A stretch of 64,000 nt of DNA. It comes from Isoetes taiwanensis (taxonomy: Eukaryota; Streptophyta; Lycopodiopsida; Isoetales; Isoetaceae). Where the stretch lies: contig JAJEKV010000524.1 of NCBI GenBank assembly GCA_021234155.1, positions 1 to 64,000 on the forward strand, read 5' to 3'. The translations under genes and the position numbers were made by a program. The first letter of the stretch is position 1; each line of letters starts with the position of its first letter. Under the pieces are notes generated by a model that ran no database searches, was not told the DNA's origin, and saw only the letters and a list, made by a program, of their open reading frames with translations. This document shows, piece after piece, positions 23,045 through 33,269 of the stretch.

Positions 23045-25656
23045 TAATTCCTCTATTAGTCCAACTTGCTTGGTTAACTTAGGAAATTGGTGGCTAGACA
23101 CATATTAGGGTTAGTCCAAAATAAGAGAGGGACTCGAGAAAATAGGCTGATCTGTGAAAGCCCTTCTTTCCATGTGTACATACCTTTGATCTTAAGCCAT
23201 GCTCTAATCCATTTCTTGATAAATCGAGGCATGGTGGTAGGAACGATAAACTCAAAATAGATACTATGAGGCTGACTGCATTTTGAGGTTTCTCCAGCAA
23301 AGGGTGACATTTTCAATATAATGGGAAATGAGAACACTCCGCAGGGTGATTCTTTGGTTGTTGCAAGCCACGAAAAAATATTTTGGTGACCAAAGCGGTT
23401 GCACCTTCTCAATATTGATGACTCCTAGACCTCCCTTCCTTTTATGTTTGCAACATTCTTCCATAGAAATAGGGATCCAGCACCTCCTACTAGATCCACC
23501 TGCAATGAACCTTCCAATGATACTTTGCATTTTAGCTAAAACCTTCTTAGGGGCCATAATAATGGAGGATTGGTAGACACGAGAAGAGGAAATGGCCGAG
23601 TTTGCGAATGGCTCTCCCATTTTAGATAAAAATTTAGAGTTGAGGGAGTCAACTACGTAGGAATTTGTCAATCGGAGGTCTTCCCAAAGGTCAGAAGCAT
23701 TAATTCTGATAGCATAAGGAATGCCTAGAATTTTCGTTTTAGTATTAGGGGAGAGATACATACATTCCAAGCTTGCAGCTGCATGCTCACCCTCTTCTTG
23801 ATGCCTTGAGATCAGCTTGGTCTTGTTGGGATTAATTTTGCACCCGAGCATTTACCAAAGTCCTCCAAGATAGCTTGAGTATTCTGTATGGATTGATCCT
23901 CCAAATGAAGGAATAAGAAGGTATCATCTGCAAAGTGGACATTAAGAATCTCGTTTGTCTCCTGGGAGGGAAGACTGAGACCCTTAATTAAGTGGAGGTC
24001 TTTTGCCCTCTTGAAATTGCTATTTAATCCTTCCATCACAATTAAGAATAAGAAAGGTGCAAGAGGGCAGCCTTGCTTGACCCCCTTTTAATATCAAAGA
24101 AAGGACTACATTCACCATTTATAAGAACAACAGATCTAGAATTCTTAAGAATAGCTTGGAAGACATAGATTACATTATCAGAGAATCCAAGTTTCTTACA
24201 GCACCAACAAAGAAAAGCCCAACTTACCGTGTCAAAGGCCTTTGTGATGTCCAATTTAAGGAGGCCAATTGACTGGTTAGAATCTTTGGCCCAGGAGATA
24301 CCTAGAGATGCAGCAACAACATTATCTAGAATATACCTTCCCCTAAGATAGGCACTTTGAGTATTGCTGATGACCTCCTCCAGGATGGGCTTGAGTCTAG
24401 CAGCAATGGTACCTGTAATTAACTTATAAACCACATTGGTCGGAGAGATGGGTCTATAGTCGAGAAGGTGATTGGGAGCTTAATCTTCGGGATGAGGGCA
24501 ATCAAACTTGTATTGATTCTGCAGTCCAATTGCTTGGTTGTTAAAAACTCATTGGCCAGGGAGACAATATCCATACCAAGAATTTCCCATGATTTCTTGA
24601 AGTACTCAGCTGGGAGACCATCAGGGCCTGGAGTCTTACCATTCTCCATCTCCTGGAGAACCTTGAGCATTTCATCATAGGTAAAAGGCCTAGATAATCT
24701 ATCATTCATCTGCTCAGTCACTTTCTGCTGGATATGCACAAAATTCTCAATATCTTCCCCACTAATATTTTCCTCGGTTCCCATGATCCTGGAGAAGTGA
24801 TCTTTGGCAGCACACTTTAGCTGGGTGTCATTATCAATATTGTTGCCTTCCCAGAGAATACTGTAGATATGATTTCTCTTCACTCTGCCTTTAGCCTTGA
24901 TGAAGAAATACTTTGAGTTACTCCTTTCATCTTCCTTGAGCTCCTTTACCTTTGCCTTGATCTTCCAGCCTCTGGCTATTCTAATTTCTTCTCTTTCTAT
25001 CTGGATTTTGATGTCATCTTTTTGTTGACCCTGAGCCAAGTTTAACTGGGATCTTAGGTCCTGAAGATGGGCAGTATTACTTCTATGGACTTCTTTTCCC
25101 CAAACTTTGAGCCAATTCTTGATCCTTTTGGAAACCTTTACCCACCAATCCATCCAACCCCTGTTACCAGTAGGCTTTTCCTCTTGAGAGATGTTCTGTT
25201 GAAGGTTAGGCAAAAAAACATCCTGCTCAAGAAGATTAGTATTCAGCTTAAAATAAGAATTTCTTTTCCTCTGAACACTGTTACCACATATGCTAATGAG
25301 TTAGAGGAAATGGTCAGATAGAGTGTAATTGGTGAGATTAGTGACTCTAGAGCTATTACTCCATAAGGTTTCACTAAGATAAAATCTGTCATGGAGACAA
25401 CAAACTGGCTGATCTCTGTGGTCATTCCAACTAAAAGAGTTGGGAGTGACCCTGGCCAAAGAGAGATGGTGAGAAGAGAGGAGAGAATTCCAGCTTGAGA
25501 ATTCATTGTCAGTCAGGGGCCTGAAATTAGTACTTCTCATATAACTATATTAAAATCCCCAGCTAAAATGTATTCATCATAGGAAATTCTTTCTAAACTC
25601 CTATTAATGACATCCCACAGGCTAACTCTATCAGGGAAAAGAGAAAAGATATATCT
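23045..25656 (-). mobile_element. LINE, 5' half (endonuclease, RT)
   Basis: Minus strand, same element as 16797-18025. From 25656 downward: the end of an AP-endonuclease domain (YILAGDFNIVI at about 25560, then FSWNDHRDQPVCCLHDR and a terminal SDHF), a linker, and RT. RT blocks seen are EMENGKTPGPDGLPAEYFK, SAYLRGRYILDNV, LLKLDITKAFDTVSWAFL and HFADDTFLFL (the FADD active site at about 23930), then thumb and connection sequence (LSKMGEP..., GGLGVINIEK). The element is truncated inside the endonuclease at the 5' side. At least four frame breaks occur in this half. Domain order and motifs are those of plant L1-clade LINEs. Confidence 0.85.
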
Positions 25657-25689
25657 CTAACATATAATTATAATAGGGTAGATTCGAAT

Positions 25690-25890
25690 GTTCTATAATT
25701 AGACATTAAATGGAGATATTTCAATGGTATTTCAATGGTACGTGCAAGAGGAAGCTACTAGAAGCTTCCAAGAGGATCGAGGGTTTTTGTAGAAGCCGAT
25801 CGAAGGAAGGTCCGGGTCTTTCCGAAGCTAATCAAGACGCTCGGGCCTTCTCGAATGATCTGGAGAGGCCTTTATGTGGTATAAAAGAGA
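25690..25890 (+). promoter_or_regulatory. HSE cluster with TATA box
   Basis: GAAGCTTC lies at 25761-25768, flanked by further GAA and TTC pentamers, and TTCTCGAATGATCT at about 25847. A TATAAAAG sits at 25880-25887. Alternating nGAAn/nTTCn units upstream of a TATA are the pattern of heat-shock-factor sites. A GCIP-gene fragment starts about 120 bp downstream on the same strand. Functional status is inference; the region could equally be the promoter end of a lost retroelement. Confidence 0.35.
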
Positions 25891-26010
25891 AGGAGCCCGG
25901 TCTAATCCAAAGCGGTTGTGCACCGATCGGTGGACTTCAATGGCATAAATCTTGAATGAAGGGCAGAATCTTCAAGCGGGAGCAGATAGAATGAAGGGCA
26001 GAGTTTCCGT

Positions 26011-26339
26011 ATGCATATATTTTTAGAAGCAGAAGAAAGTGGTCCAAGGACAGAAGAAACATCTCAGAATATTAAGGAGATTTCAGACAATTCCGACGAT
26101 GATAATGATATTTTGACTGATAAGGAGTTTACAGCAGCTGAGATAAAAGTTGTGAGCACAACTAAAGGATTGTTTTTGTCAACTTTTGGAATTGTAAAAC
26201 AACTACTCTATATGTGTGCAAGTGCATCAGAAACATCAGAGTAGGATGTGCAGCACTATCGAAGGAGATAGATGAGTTGGGTGCTTCCCTCTATTCACCC
26301 CAAGAAACTAGTGCAATGCGGAATGTCATAAAGTCATGA
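26011..26339 (+). pseudogene. Fragment of a GCIP (cyclin-D1-binding protein-like) gene
   Basis: The frame from 26011 gives an acidic stretch (EISDNSDDDNDILTDKEFTAAE) and a helical segment (LSTFGIVKQLLYMC). After a frame change at about 26240 it reads SKEIDELGASLYSPQETSAM and stops at 26339. The acidic block, helix, then IDELGASLYxPQE order matches the C-terminal half of plant cyclin-D1-binding protein 1 homologues (GCIP family), which bind cyclin D and are thought to affect cell-cycle control. About 25-30 residues normally lying between the helix and IDELGAS are missing, and the N-terminal half is absent. No intron is seen. This is a truncated, probably retro-derived or captured, pseudogene. 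Confidence 0.62.
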
Positions 26340-26731
26340 AGAAATAGTTGTTTCAGACAATTTATTGATCTCGGAATGAATAGCCGTTCAGTGGATATCT
26401 CAAGATGAACATTTTTTATACACAGAATAGCAAACTCTAGATATGAAGAAAATATCTTAGATACTTACCTTAAGGGTTTTAATAACTTTTCATAGACATA
26501 AAAACAGAAGCTATTATTTTGGATGCTTGTGAGGGCAAGCGATTAAAAAATGAGCTTGAAAACAACATTATTGGATTTAGTAAAGTCAAAAGGTCAAATT
26601 ATGTTATACACATTTAAGTGTGTTAAATTGCCTTACTATCCTTTCTTACGGTTATTCAACTTCATTAGTTAAACAATCATTCTTGATAGACTGTCATATG
26701 ATACCATCATAACTTTCGAAGAATAAGCCAT

Positions 26732-26791
26732 AGAATAAATAATATTGTGAATTGAGGTTCCACAGAATAAATAATATTGTGAATTGAGGTT
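26732..26791. repeat. Two-copy tandem repeat, 32 bp period
   Basis: AGAATAAATAATATTGTGAA followed by TTGAGGTT occurs at 26732 and 26764. Confidence 0.9.
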
Positions 26792-26799
26792 GTTATTTG

Positions 26800-28545
26800 T
26801 AAAGAGTCGTTTGAACAAGCGAAGAGGCATTTTCTAGACAATATTCAAAGGAGAAAATGTTGGAGTCGACATCATTATGCTTAATCTTCGATTGGTGAAT
26901 CAAGCAAGTCGATCGACACATCCTATAGGGAAGAAGTTGGAGGATTAAAATGGGATAAGCAAGCGCTCATGATGAAGCGCTAGTCAGAATGAGACAACAA
27001 CAACAACAACAATGCATGATAGGAGAGAACATATTAATGTTACTCAAAAGATGCAACAACTCATGATGTGTTCCTTTGCCAAAGTTTTGCGTAGTCCTAA
27101 CTTTCTTTTGAATTGTGGGCATCATTGCTTTTGGGGTGCCCACTAAATTCGTATAATGAATTACACTATTGGAAACTCAATAATATGCAACAAAATTATA
27201 CCGTTTAGACTTTTGTTTAATCATCTTCCGAGATGGTACTCAAACCTCTAAGTTATGTCTTAGACGCGTGTCTAATATAAAGATTAAAAATTCTGCGGAT
27301 CGTTAGGAACACCCCTAGGCAAAAATGTAGGTGTAAACCCCATTTTTCAGAACAGAGTGGGTCCAACTTCGCGGATTTAGCATCAAAGAAATGTTCACGA
27401 CGGCCTTGGCCGCCGTGATAAAATTCTTGTAAGATTAACTCACCTATTGGTGCTTCCTTTATCATAAATCGCCCCCGCCACTATGTAAATTGGAAAACCG
27501 AGATCTTTGGAACTTTTTTAATCATCTTTATTTATCACTATTGATGGCATATTCTTGATAAAAGATAACCGTGATTAGGAAGATATTATAATACTTATGG
27601 GTAAATTTTTGTAGGTAAAGGATTAAATAAGTGCTACTTTGCAGAGGCAAATTGATAATGCCTGAGCAACAACAATGGTTTATCAACTGGAATATCACTA
27701 GGAAACTTAGTAAACAAGACACAACACATAAATACATGTGGCTTATTTTGGTTCATCCTCACTATCCATTATTGATGGTCTATATCTGCTCACAAAAAAA
27801 GGTTTTACGACAACAATTTAACAAATTCATTTTTGGAATTGGAAGCTACAAAATGGGCTAGAAAGTTGAGAACTAAACATGCTTTTGTTTTATATTGAAC
27901 ATGTGAGATACAGACTACCTAGATACAATTTGGTCTTGCCAATGTTGGCTGAATGAATCGGATTACTGGTTATGCAGCTTCTAAATTCAGAAACAAAACA
28001 TCTATGCTAGTCTTATCCAAGCATAATCATGAAAGATAAACACATATCAATTGCCCTTTGCTTCCAATTCATCAAAGAACATTGGAGTCAAGACAAAGAA
28101 AGGAAGATAACATCACAAAACAATGGCTATGACAGGTATCATACCAGATCAAGATTGATTGGATTATGAGGATATTATGACAAGTCATAAACCTCATCTA
28201 TAAAGATGTCATCCTACGAACCTGGAGCTCAGCAACTGCAAATAAATGGGTAGAGCGGGCTCTATCAGATGCCACAACATTGACTATCAAATTCGATCCA
28301 ATATAAGAACATCGGGCTTATTTGGCCACCCATTGACAAATTGTGTGTATAGTATAAGGTCTATAGCCACTAAAAACTACATTACATTTGATGAGCCATT
28401 TCAACTTCAAAAGCTTGTCATTCAACAACCTTCTGAGTCGCAATGTTGTACTAGAAAATCTTGGTTTACATTAAGGTTGCTCTAATGCCATCGCCAAGAA
28501 AGGAATGCTGGGGAAGAGCTTGAGTTCTAGATCATTCGTTTTGAA
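26800..28545. other. Spacer without a recognised gene
   Basis: A (CAA)n microsatellite lies at about 26994-27011. Short open frames such as 27253-27465 (minus) and 28246-28485 (plus) resemble nothing I recognise. Confidence 0.45.
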
Positions 28546-28547
28546 GG

Positions 28548-28630
28548 TAGATGATGTAGCACAATTTTAGTCCTCCAAACTGGGGAGGGATCCAACTCCA
28601 ACACTTATGCTATATTTTTATAACATAAGA
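28548..28630 (-). mobile_element. Helitron-like 5' end (element C)
   Basis: Minus strand: TCTTATGTTATAAAAATATA starts at 28630 and is preceded by A (28631). It is followed by a block related to the subterminal GTGTTGG..C sequence of elements A and B and a GATGTAGCAC-like block. I could not find a matching hairpin plus CTAG end between here and 25.7 kb, so the element is truncated or its end has decayed. Confidence 0.5.
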
Positions 28631-28639
28631 TTCCTCATG

Positions 28640-31090
28640 CTAAGCATGGGCATAAAATCTCATTTTCCGTTTGCTTTCTCCCACCAAACATTTCCCTCAA
28701 GCCTGCCCCTACGGCTTGGTTCTAAGTCGTTTTTATAAGCAACTATAGATGCAGAAAAAACAAATAATGGATCATTAGAAAATGCTCCTTTCAATGACTT
28801 CAACACTAAATAACAACTCTGATATGGAAGAAGTTGAAGGTCCACCTTTTATTGCATGCTTAAGTGCGTCTAATATGAGCTCCTCTCTTAGGTCATGTAG
28901 CTTCTTCAGAGCAATCTTTTAACCTTGAAACAATGCAAGGAAACATAACCTCCCAACATGTGAAATAGTTGTATTCCAGAGAAACATGTGCAGTTATTAT
29001 TTGAAATGTATCCCTATCCCTATCCCTAACATATAATTACAAGAAATTTATCATTGTCAAGGTCCGTGAACATTCTCTCTTCTTAACACACTTACATAGA
29101 CGCCTTTGTATGACTTTCAACTTGTCTGTTAATTCAAAATCAAAATCAATTATATACTCGACGATGTTGCATTTTAGTTTTATGAACTAATTAGGAGGGG
29201 CATGGGCTTAATGTGTTGGACACAAACAATCGGGATAGTTACAAAAGCAAGCATCAAGAATATAGAGGCCATTAGAATAATAATAGATAAACACTAAAGA
29301 GTGAAGTAGACAAACATTTCAAGAATCAAGTAATCAATGGGACCAAAATAGCATCTGAACCCTATATTAAACTCTTTATCTTATATTTTAATATATTGGG
29401 CTGATACATTTATCTTATATTTTAATATATCAAGGATACATGAACTGTGGGTCCCCCTAAAAAAAAAAAAAAAATCAAGAACGACCTCAAAGGTACTTTT
29501 GTCCGTAAGTAGGGGAGATAGGAATTTTGGTTGAATTTGTTCCATGAATTTATCTTATGTACAAGACGAAATAAATTTCAATGTTGCATTAGACCACAAA
29601 GTGATGTGAATCTCCCATAACTCAAAGATTTGTTTGATGTCCCAAGAACAAATTCATTGACATTTGAGATAGGTGGTAGGGTTTTTTTTTATGAAATCTA
29701 AGCGTTGAAATTAGGAGTAACATGGCTCTTGAGCCTCCATAACAAAAGCTGACATATTTATCCGCACATAAATTAAAGATCTAAAGCCCAAAACTAAGGA
29801 TAGCACAAGATTTTTTTTCCATCGAGGAAAAGGTAGAAAAAACATACGTAGAAGCTTCTCAAGGAATCTGCATTGTAGGAAGACAAACATCTCTTGATGA
29901 AAGTAGGGGCAGCTGGCAACACAAAGAAACTAAAATTATCTGTGTTATTTTAAGGTCCCGCCAGCTCTGAACTGATCAAACCAAGCAGAAGTATTTAAGC
30001 TTGTTCTCGCTTGGTTTATGTCCCCTCCAACGTTTGCTTTTGATTCAAATTTGCCGGAGGTTTACTTTGCCTACAAAATTTAGGGTTTGCAAAGTCCAAA
30101 GACAATGAATCTATTCCTAAGCCTAATGTTCCCTGCAAGTTCCTATTTCGAAATACAAAGAAAATAGCTAGACGCAGATTATGCTTGCCAAACATGAGGT
30201 ACACTCAAATAGACAGATTTGGGACCCATCCCGTTTTGTTTCAGGTCTATGTTGGTCACTTACATGTCGAAACGGCAATTTGCAAGCACAAAGGCCATAC
30301 TCTTAGGATTTTGAATCGATGCAAATTACCTATCCGATAATGTATAATTGAGGTTCGATTTAAACAAACACCAATTGAATCATTGCCACCAAATCACCAA
30401 CTTCGTCACTAAGATTAGAAATCCACACTAACGTGCATCCCTTCCTCCAAAAATTCCATGCATCACTATAAACTAGTAGTAGGAACAGACAACCAAAATC
30501 CCCTCTAACAACAAATCAACGAAGGGAACTCTATGACTCAAATTAGGTGTTACAACAACCCAAGTAGAAAAAAGACTATCTAAGAGGATCGGGCGAAAAA
30601 AAGCGTGACCATTGCCCGAGTAGAAAGCAACTTCGGCTTATAGTTTAAACCTCCAATCGCACCTAAAAGCATCTCTAAAAGCGAGCAACATTTCTTCGTG
30701 AAAGGTTATAAGTATCTCCAATGAGGATATTCATGACAAAAAAGGGGAGAAAAAGCTTTTACACCACTGTGAGTCCAAAGGGACTCAAAACCAAGCTTCG
30801 ATTTAAAGTCTGAAACCCCAATATAGCTCTCACAGTAGCATCACTCTACACAAACTTCGTCTCTTGACGGTGACCACGGGAAATTCTGAGCTCGGCCCTT
30901 GATCCTTCGGGTTGAGGAATTCAAAAAATGGGCCTTGAGATCTAATAGATCGATCCATGGGTTCGGGCCAGCCATAGGAATTTTGACTGATCAAGAGGGA
31001 TCCGGGATCGATCCCTCCACAAAGCCTTTCCTCACAAACATCTCAAATACCTGATCTATCGACCCATCCGGGTTTGAACTTTTGCTTTTC
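28640..31090. other. Spacer without a recognised gene
   Basis: A two-copy repeat of TATCTTATATTTTAATATAT lies at 29377 and 29411, and an A-run of about 16 nt at about 29459-29475. The latter may be the poly-A end of an unrecognisable plus-strand retroelement. No protein family was found. Confidence 0.45.
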
Positions 31091-31096
31091 CTTCTT

Positions 31097-31170
31097 TTAT
31101 ATAATGCGGGACAATCCGGGAAGCTTCGAACCGGGCAGTGCCTAACACCTACGAAGCTTCAAGAAACTTC
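31097..31170 (-). promoter_or_regulatory. Perfect heat-shock element upstream of a TATA box
   Basis: GAAGCTTCAAGAAACTTC at 31153-31170 has four perfect alternating GAA/TTC units. A second GAAGCTTC lies at 31120-31127. On the minus strand a TATATAAA follows at 31104-31097, about 50 bp from the HSE. This geometry is typical of heat-shock promoters. Downstream on the minus strand only short frames are present (for example a 44-codon frame starting MAGPNPWIDLL at about 30970), so the transcribed unit is unknown; a retroelement LTR is possible. Confidence 0.4.
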
Positions 31171-31660
31171 GGAATATATCTATGTGTCAACTTCTCAAAG
31201 GTGTAGTCACCTCCATAATAATTTTAAAGGCTTACACGTGATACAACTCTAAGCAAAAATATCAATTTTCTATAAGTATCTCAAGCTGCCCCTTATCCTC
31301 CATATTACAATTATATATTAGAGATAACACGAGGGTAAGATAGATAGATAGTATTTTTACGGCCATGCCACTTAAAAAATAGGGGCCGACTTAAAATAGT
31401 TTAAGTGCTTTTGGAAAGTTTATATTTGCTTAGAGTTATACCGCGCAAAGCTCTAAACCAGCGTAACTGAGGGTTGGGAAGAAGGCTAAGCGGTTGGGTT
31501 CGCGTTGGAATTTTAATCGTGGTAATTTGAATTTCGTGCACAACCTTCTTAAGGTCTTTTTTGTTATGTCGTATGCACTAATATGCCCGTTGAAGGCTTG
31601 AATTGAGCAATAATACAGTAGATTTAAGAATTGCATTGTTGTTGGTCAACATTGTTCAAC

Positions 31661-32226
31661 GTTTTAGTCTTGATGTGTATCGGCATACATTGGTATTGCT
31701 GGCTAGGTGCAATGAACTTGTACCTTATTGTGTGTTTGGTATAGGAATTTTTTGACCTTTAACATATGAATAGAGTGTGCACCGTGAAGTTTGAATTATT
31801 TTGGAATCACCTAAAAGGCTTAATAAGGTTGTCTCAATGATCTTAATATTTCTAAAATGAGATTAGCAAAAGGCGAAAGACCAACAATAGTTCACAAGGC
31901 GAATCTTAATCAAAGGCTAACTAACATTCATGGCAAAAATTATGGTAAATTATGGTTATTTTTTAGGCACACTCAATAGTTGGAAATTGCAATGTTTGAA
32001 ATGGTTATTAAGTCAAGAAATATGGTTCAATTAGATGATGGGTAGAAAGAAGGGCATTGTTTTTAGTCTTCATGTGTATAGGGTATACATTGGTATTATT
32101 GGCTAGGTGCAATGGACTTGTAGCTTATTGTGTTTGGTATAGGAATTTTTTGACCTTTAACATAAAAATAGCCTGAATTCATTTGGAGTCATCTAAAAGG
32201 CGAATAAGGTTGTCTCAATGATCTTG
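31661..32226. repeat. Direct duplication of a roughly 0.17-0.18 kb block, about 0.4 kb apart
   Basis: The block from TTTTAGTCTT..ATGTGTAT to AAGGTTGTCTCAATGATCTT occurs at 31661-31845 and again at 32060-32226. Shared segments include TTGGCTAGGTGCAATG and TTTGACCTTTAACATA. Divergence is modest with small indels. The two copies are separated by about 215 bp of unique sequence. Confidence 0.85.
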
Positions 32227-32694
32227 AGAGTCTATATATAATTAGACATCTATATCAATTTTGATCTTACATTGTATACATAAACCATGAGCAGAACCTT
32301 TACATTAGTAAATATAGGTTCTCTACAAAATGCCCCTAGCCTAAGCCACCCAAAACAAACTTTATGTAGAATGCACCTTGAACCTGTATAGAGTCAACAA
32401 GATGATGTTTGATCCGCAATTTCATTTTCAACTTAACCTTTTTCATAATGACTTCTAGATTTTCATAAGGAACAGATTGAAAGAGCCAAGGTCTATAATA
32501 CCATTTTGGCAGTATTCTCCTTGTTGCCCAATGACCATAGAGGTGGTCTTATAGCAATGAATTGCAGGTGTATGACCTTTACATGTGAATGCATCAATTC
32601 AGCCTGATATTCCATATCTTCAGATTTGTATCAGAAGCAAATGGAAGTCCACGGAGATGGCTCATCGCTCACAATGTTACATTACTACCAAAGC

Positions 32695-33200
32695 TTATCC
32701 GATTTGAAAACCGAATGCATGAACATTGACCAAAGATATGAAAATGCTTCGAAGTTCGGATATAATATGGGAGGATACCAAACCCAAATCTATTGTTTCT
32801 ACACGTGATTCAAGCCTCAAAGTATCGTTGCAGAGCTTATGCAAAGTCTCATTAACTATTACATTCAAACAATGATGATTCCAAGGGTTTGTCATAACAC
32901 TCTTTAGAAAGAAAGAAATAGCCTTTTCTGTTAAAAGAGTGCATCTTATCTTCACCCATGTTCGACTAGTCCTTAGTGGTTCTGAAAATGAAGCCAATAT
33001 ACACTCGCTATGTGCCAGATATAGGGGATTTTTTGACACAACAAGATGAATCAAACTATTCATTGCTTCTCCTCAAGCATAAGGCTATATTCTTGCTTTG
33101 AGGCACCTTGAACCATGGCAGCAATCCCCATACATCAAGCAGAAAGCTTCTGCCAAGATGTGTCATGGAATCATAGAAGCTTCAAAGACTGGGATGGTTG
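32695..33200 (-). pseudogene. Unidentified coding-like segment
   Basis: An open frame of 122 codons (33063-32695) reads like real protein: NSLIHLVVSKNPLYLAHSEC, then FFLKSVMTNPWNHHCLNVI, with balanced composition and predicted helices. The sequence just upstream keeps a compatible but interrupted frame (DTSWQKLSA, CMGIAAMVQGASKQEYSLML). This resembles an alpha-helical repeat protein, but I cannot name the family. Stops upstream imply a broken or partial exon. Confidence 0.35.
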
Positions 33201-33269
33201 TCGGTTATGCCACTTGGCAAGTCCATAAAAGCATCCGGAGATAAACTCGCAATCCGACTCTTCAGGTTG

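Noticed and set aside
25761-25768. CTAG at 25758 as the 3' end of the Helitron starting at 28630
   Set aside because: It lacks the conserved GGGCAC..TTA block and a proper hairpin upstream of CTAG.
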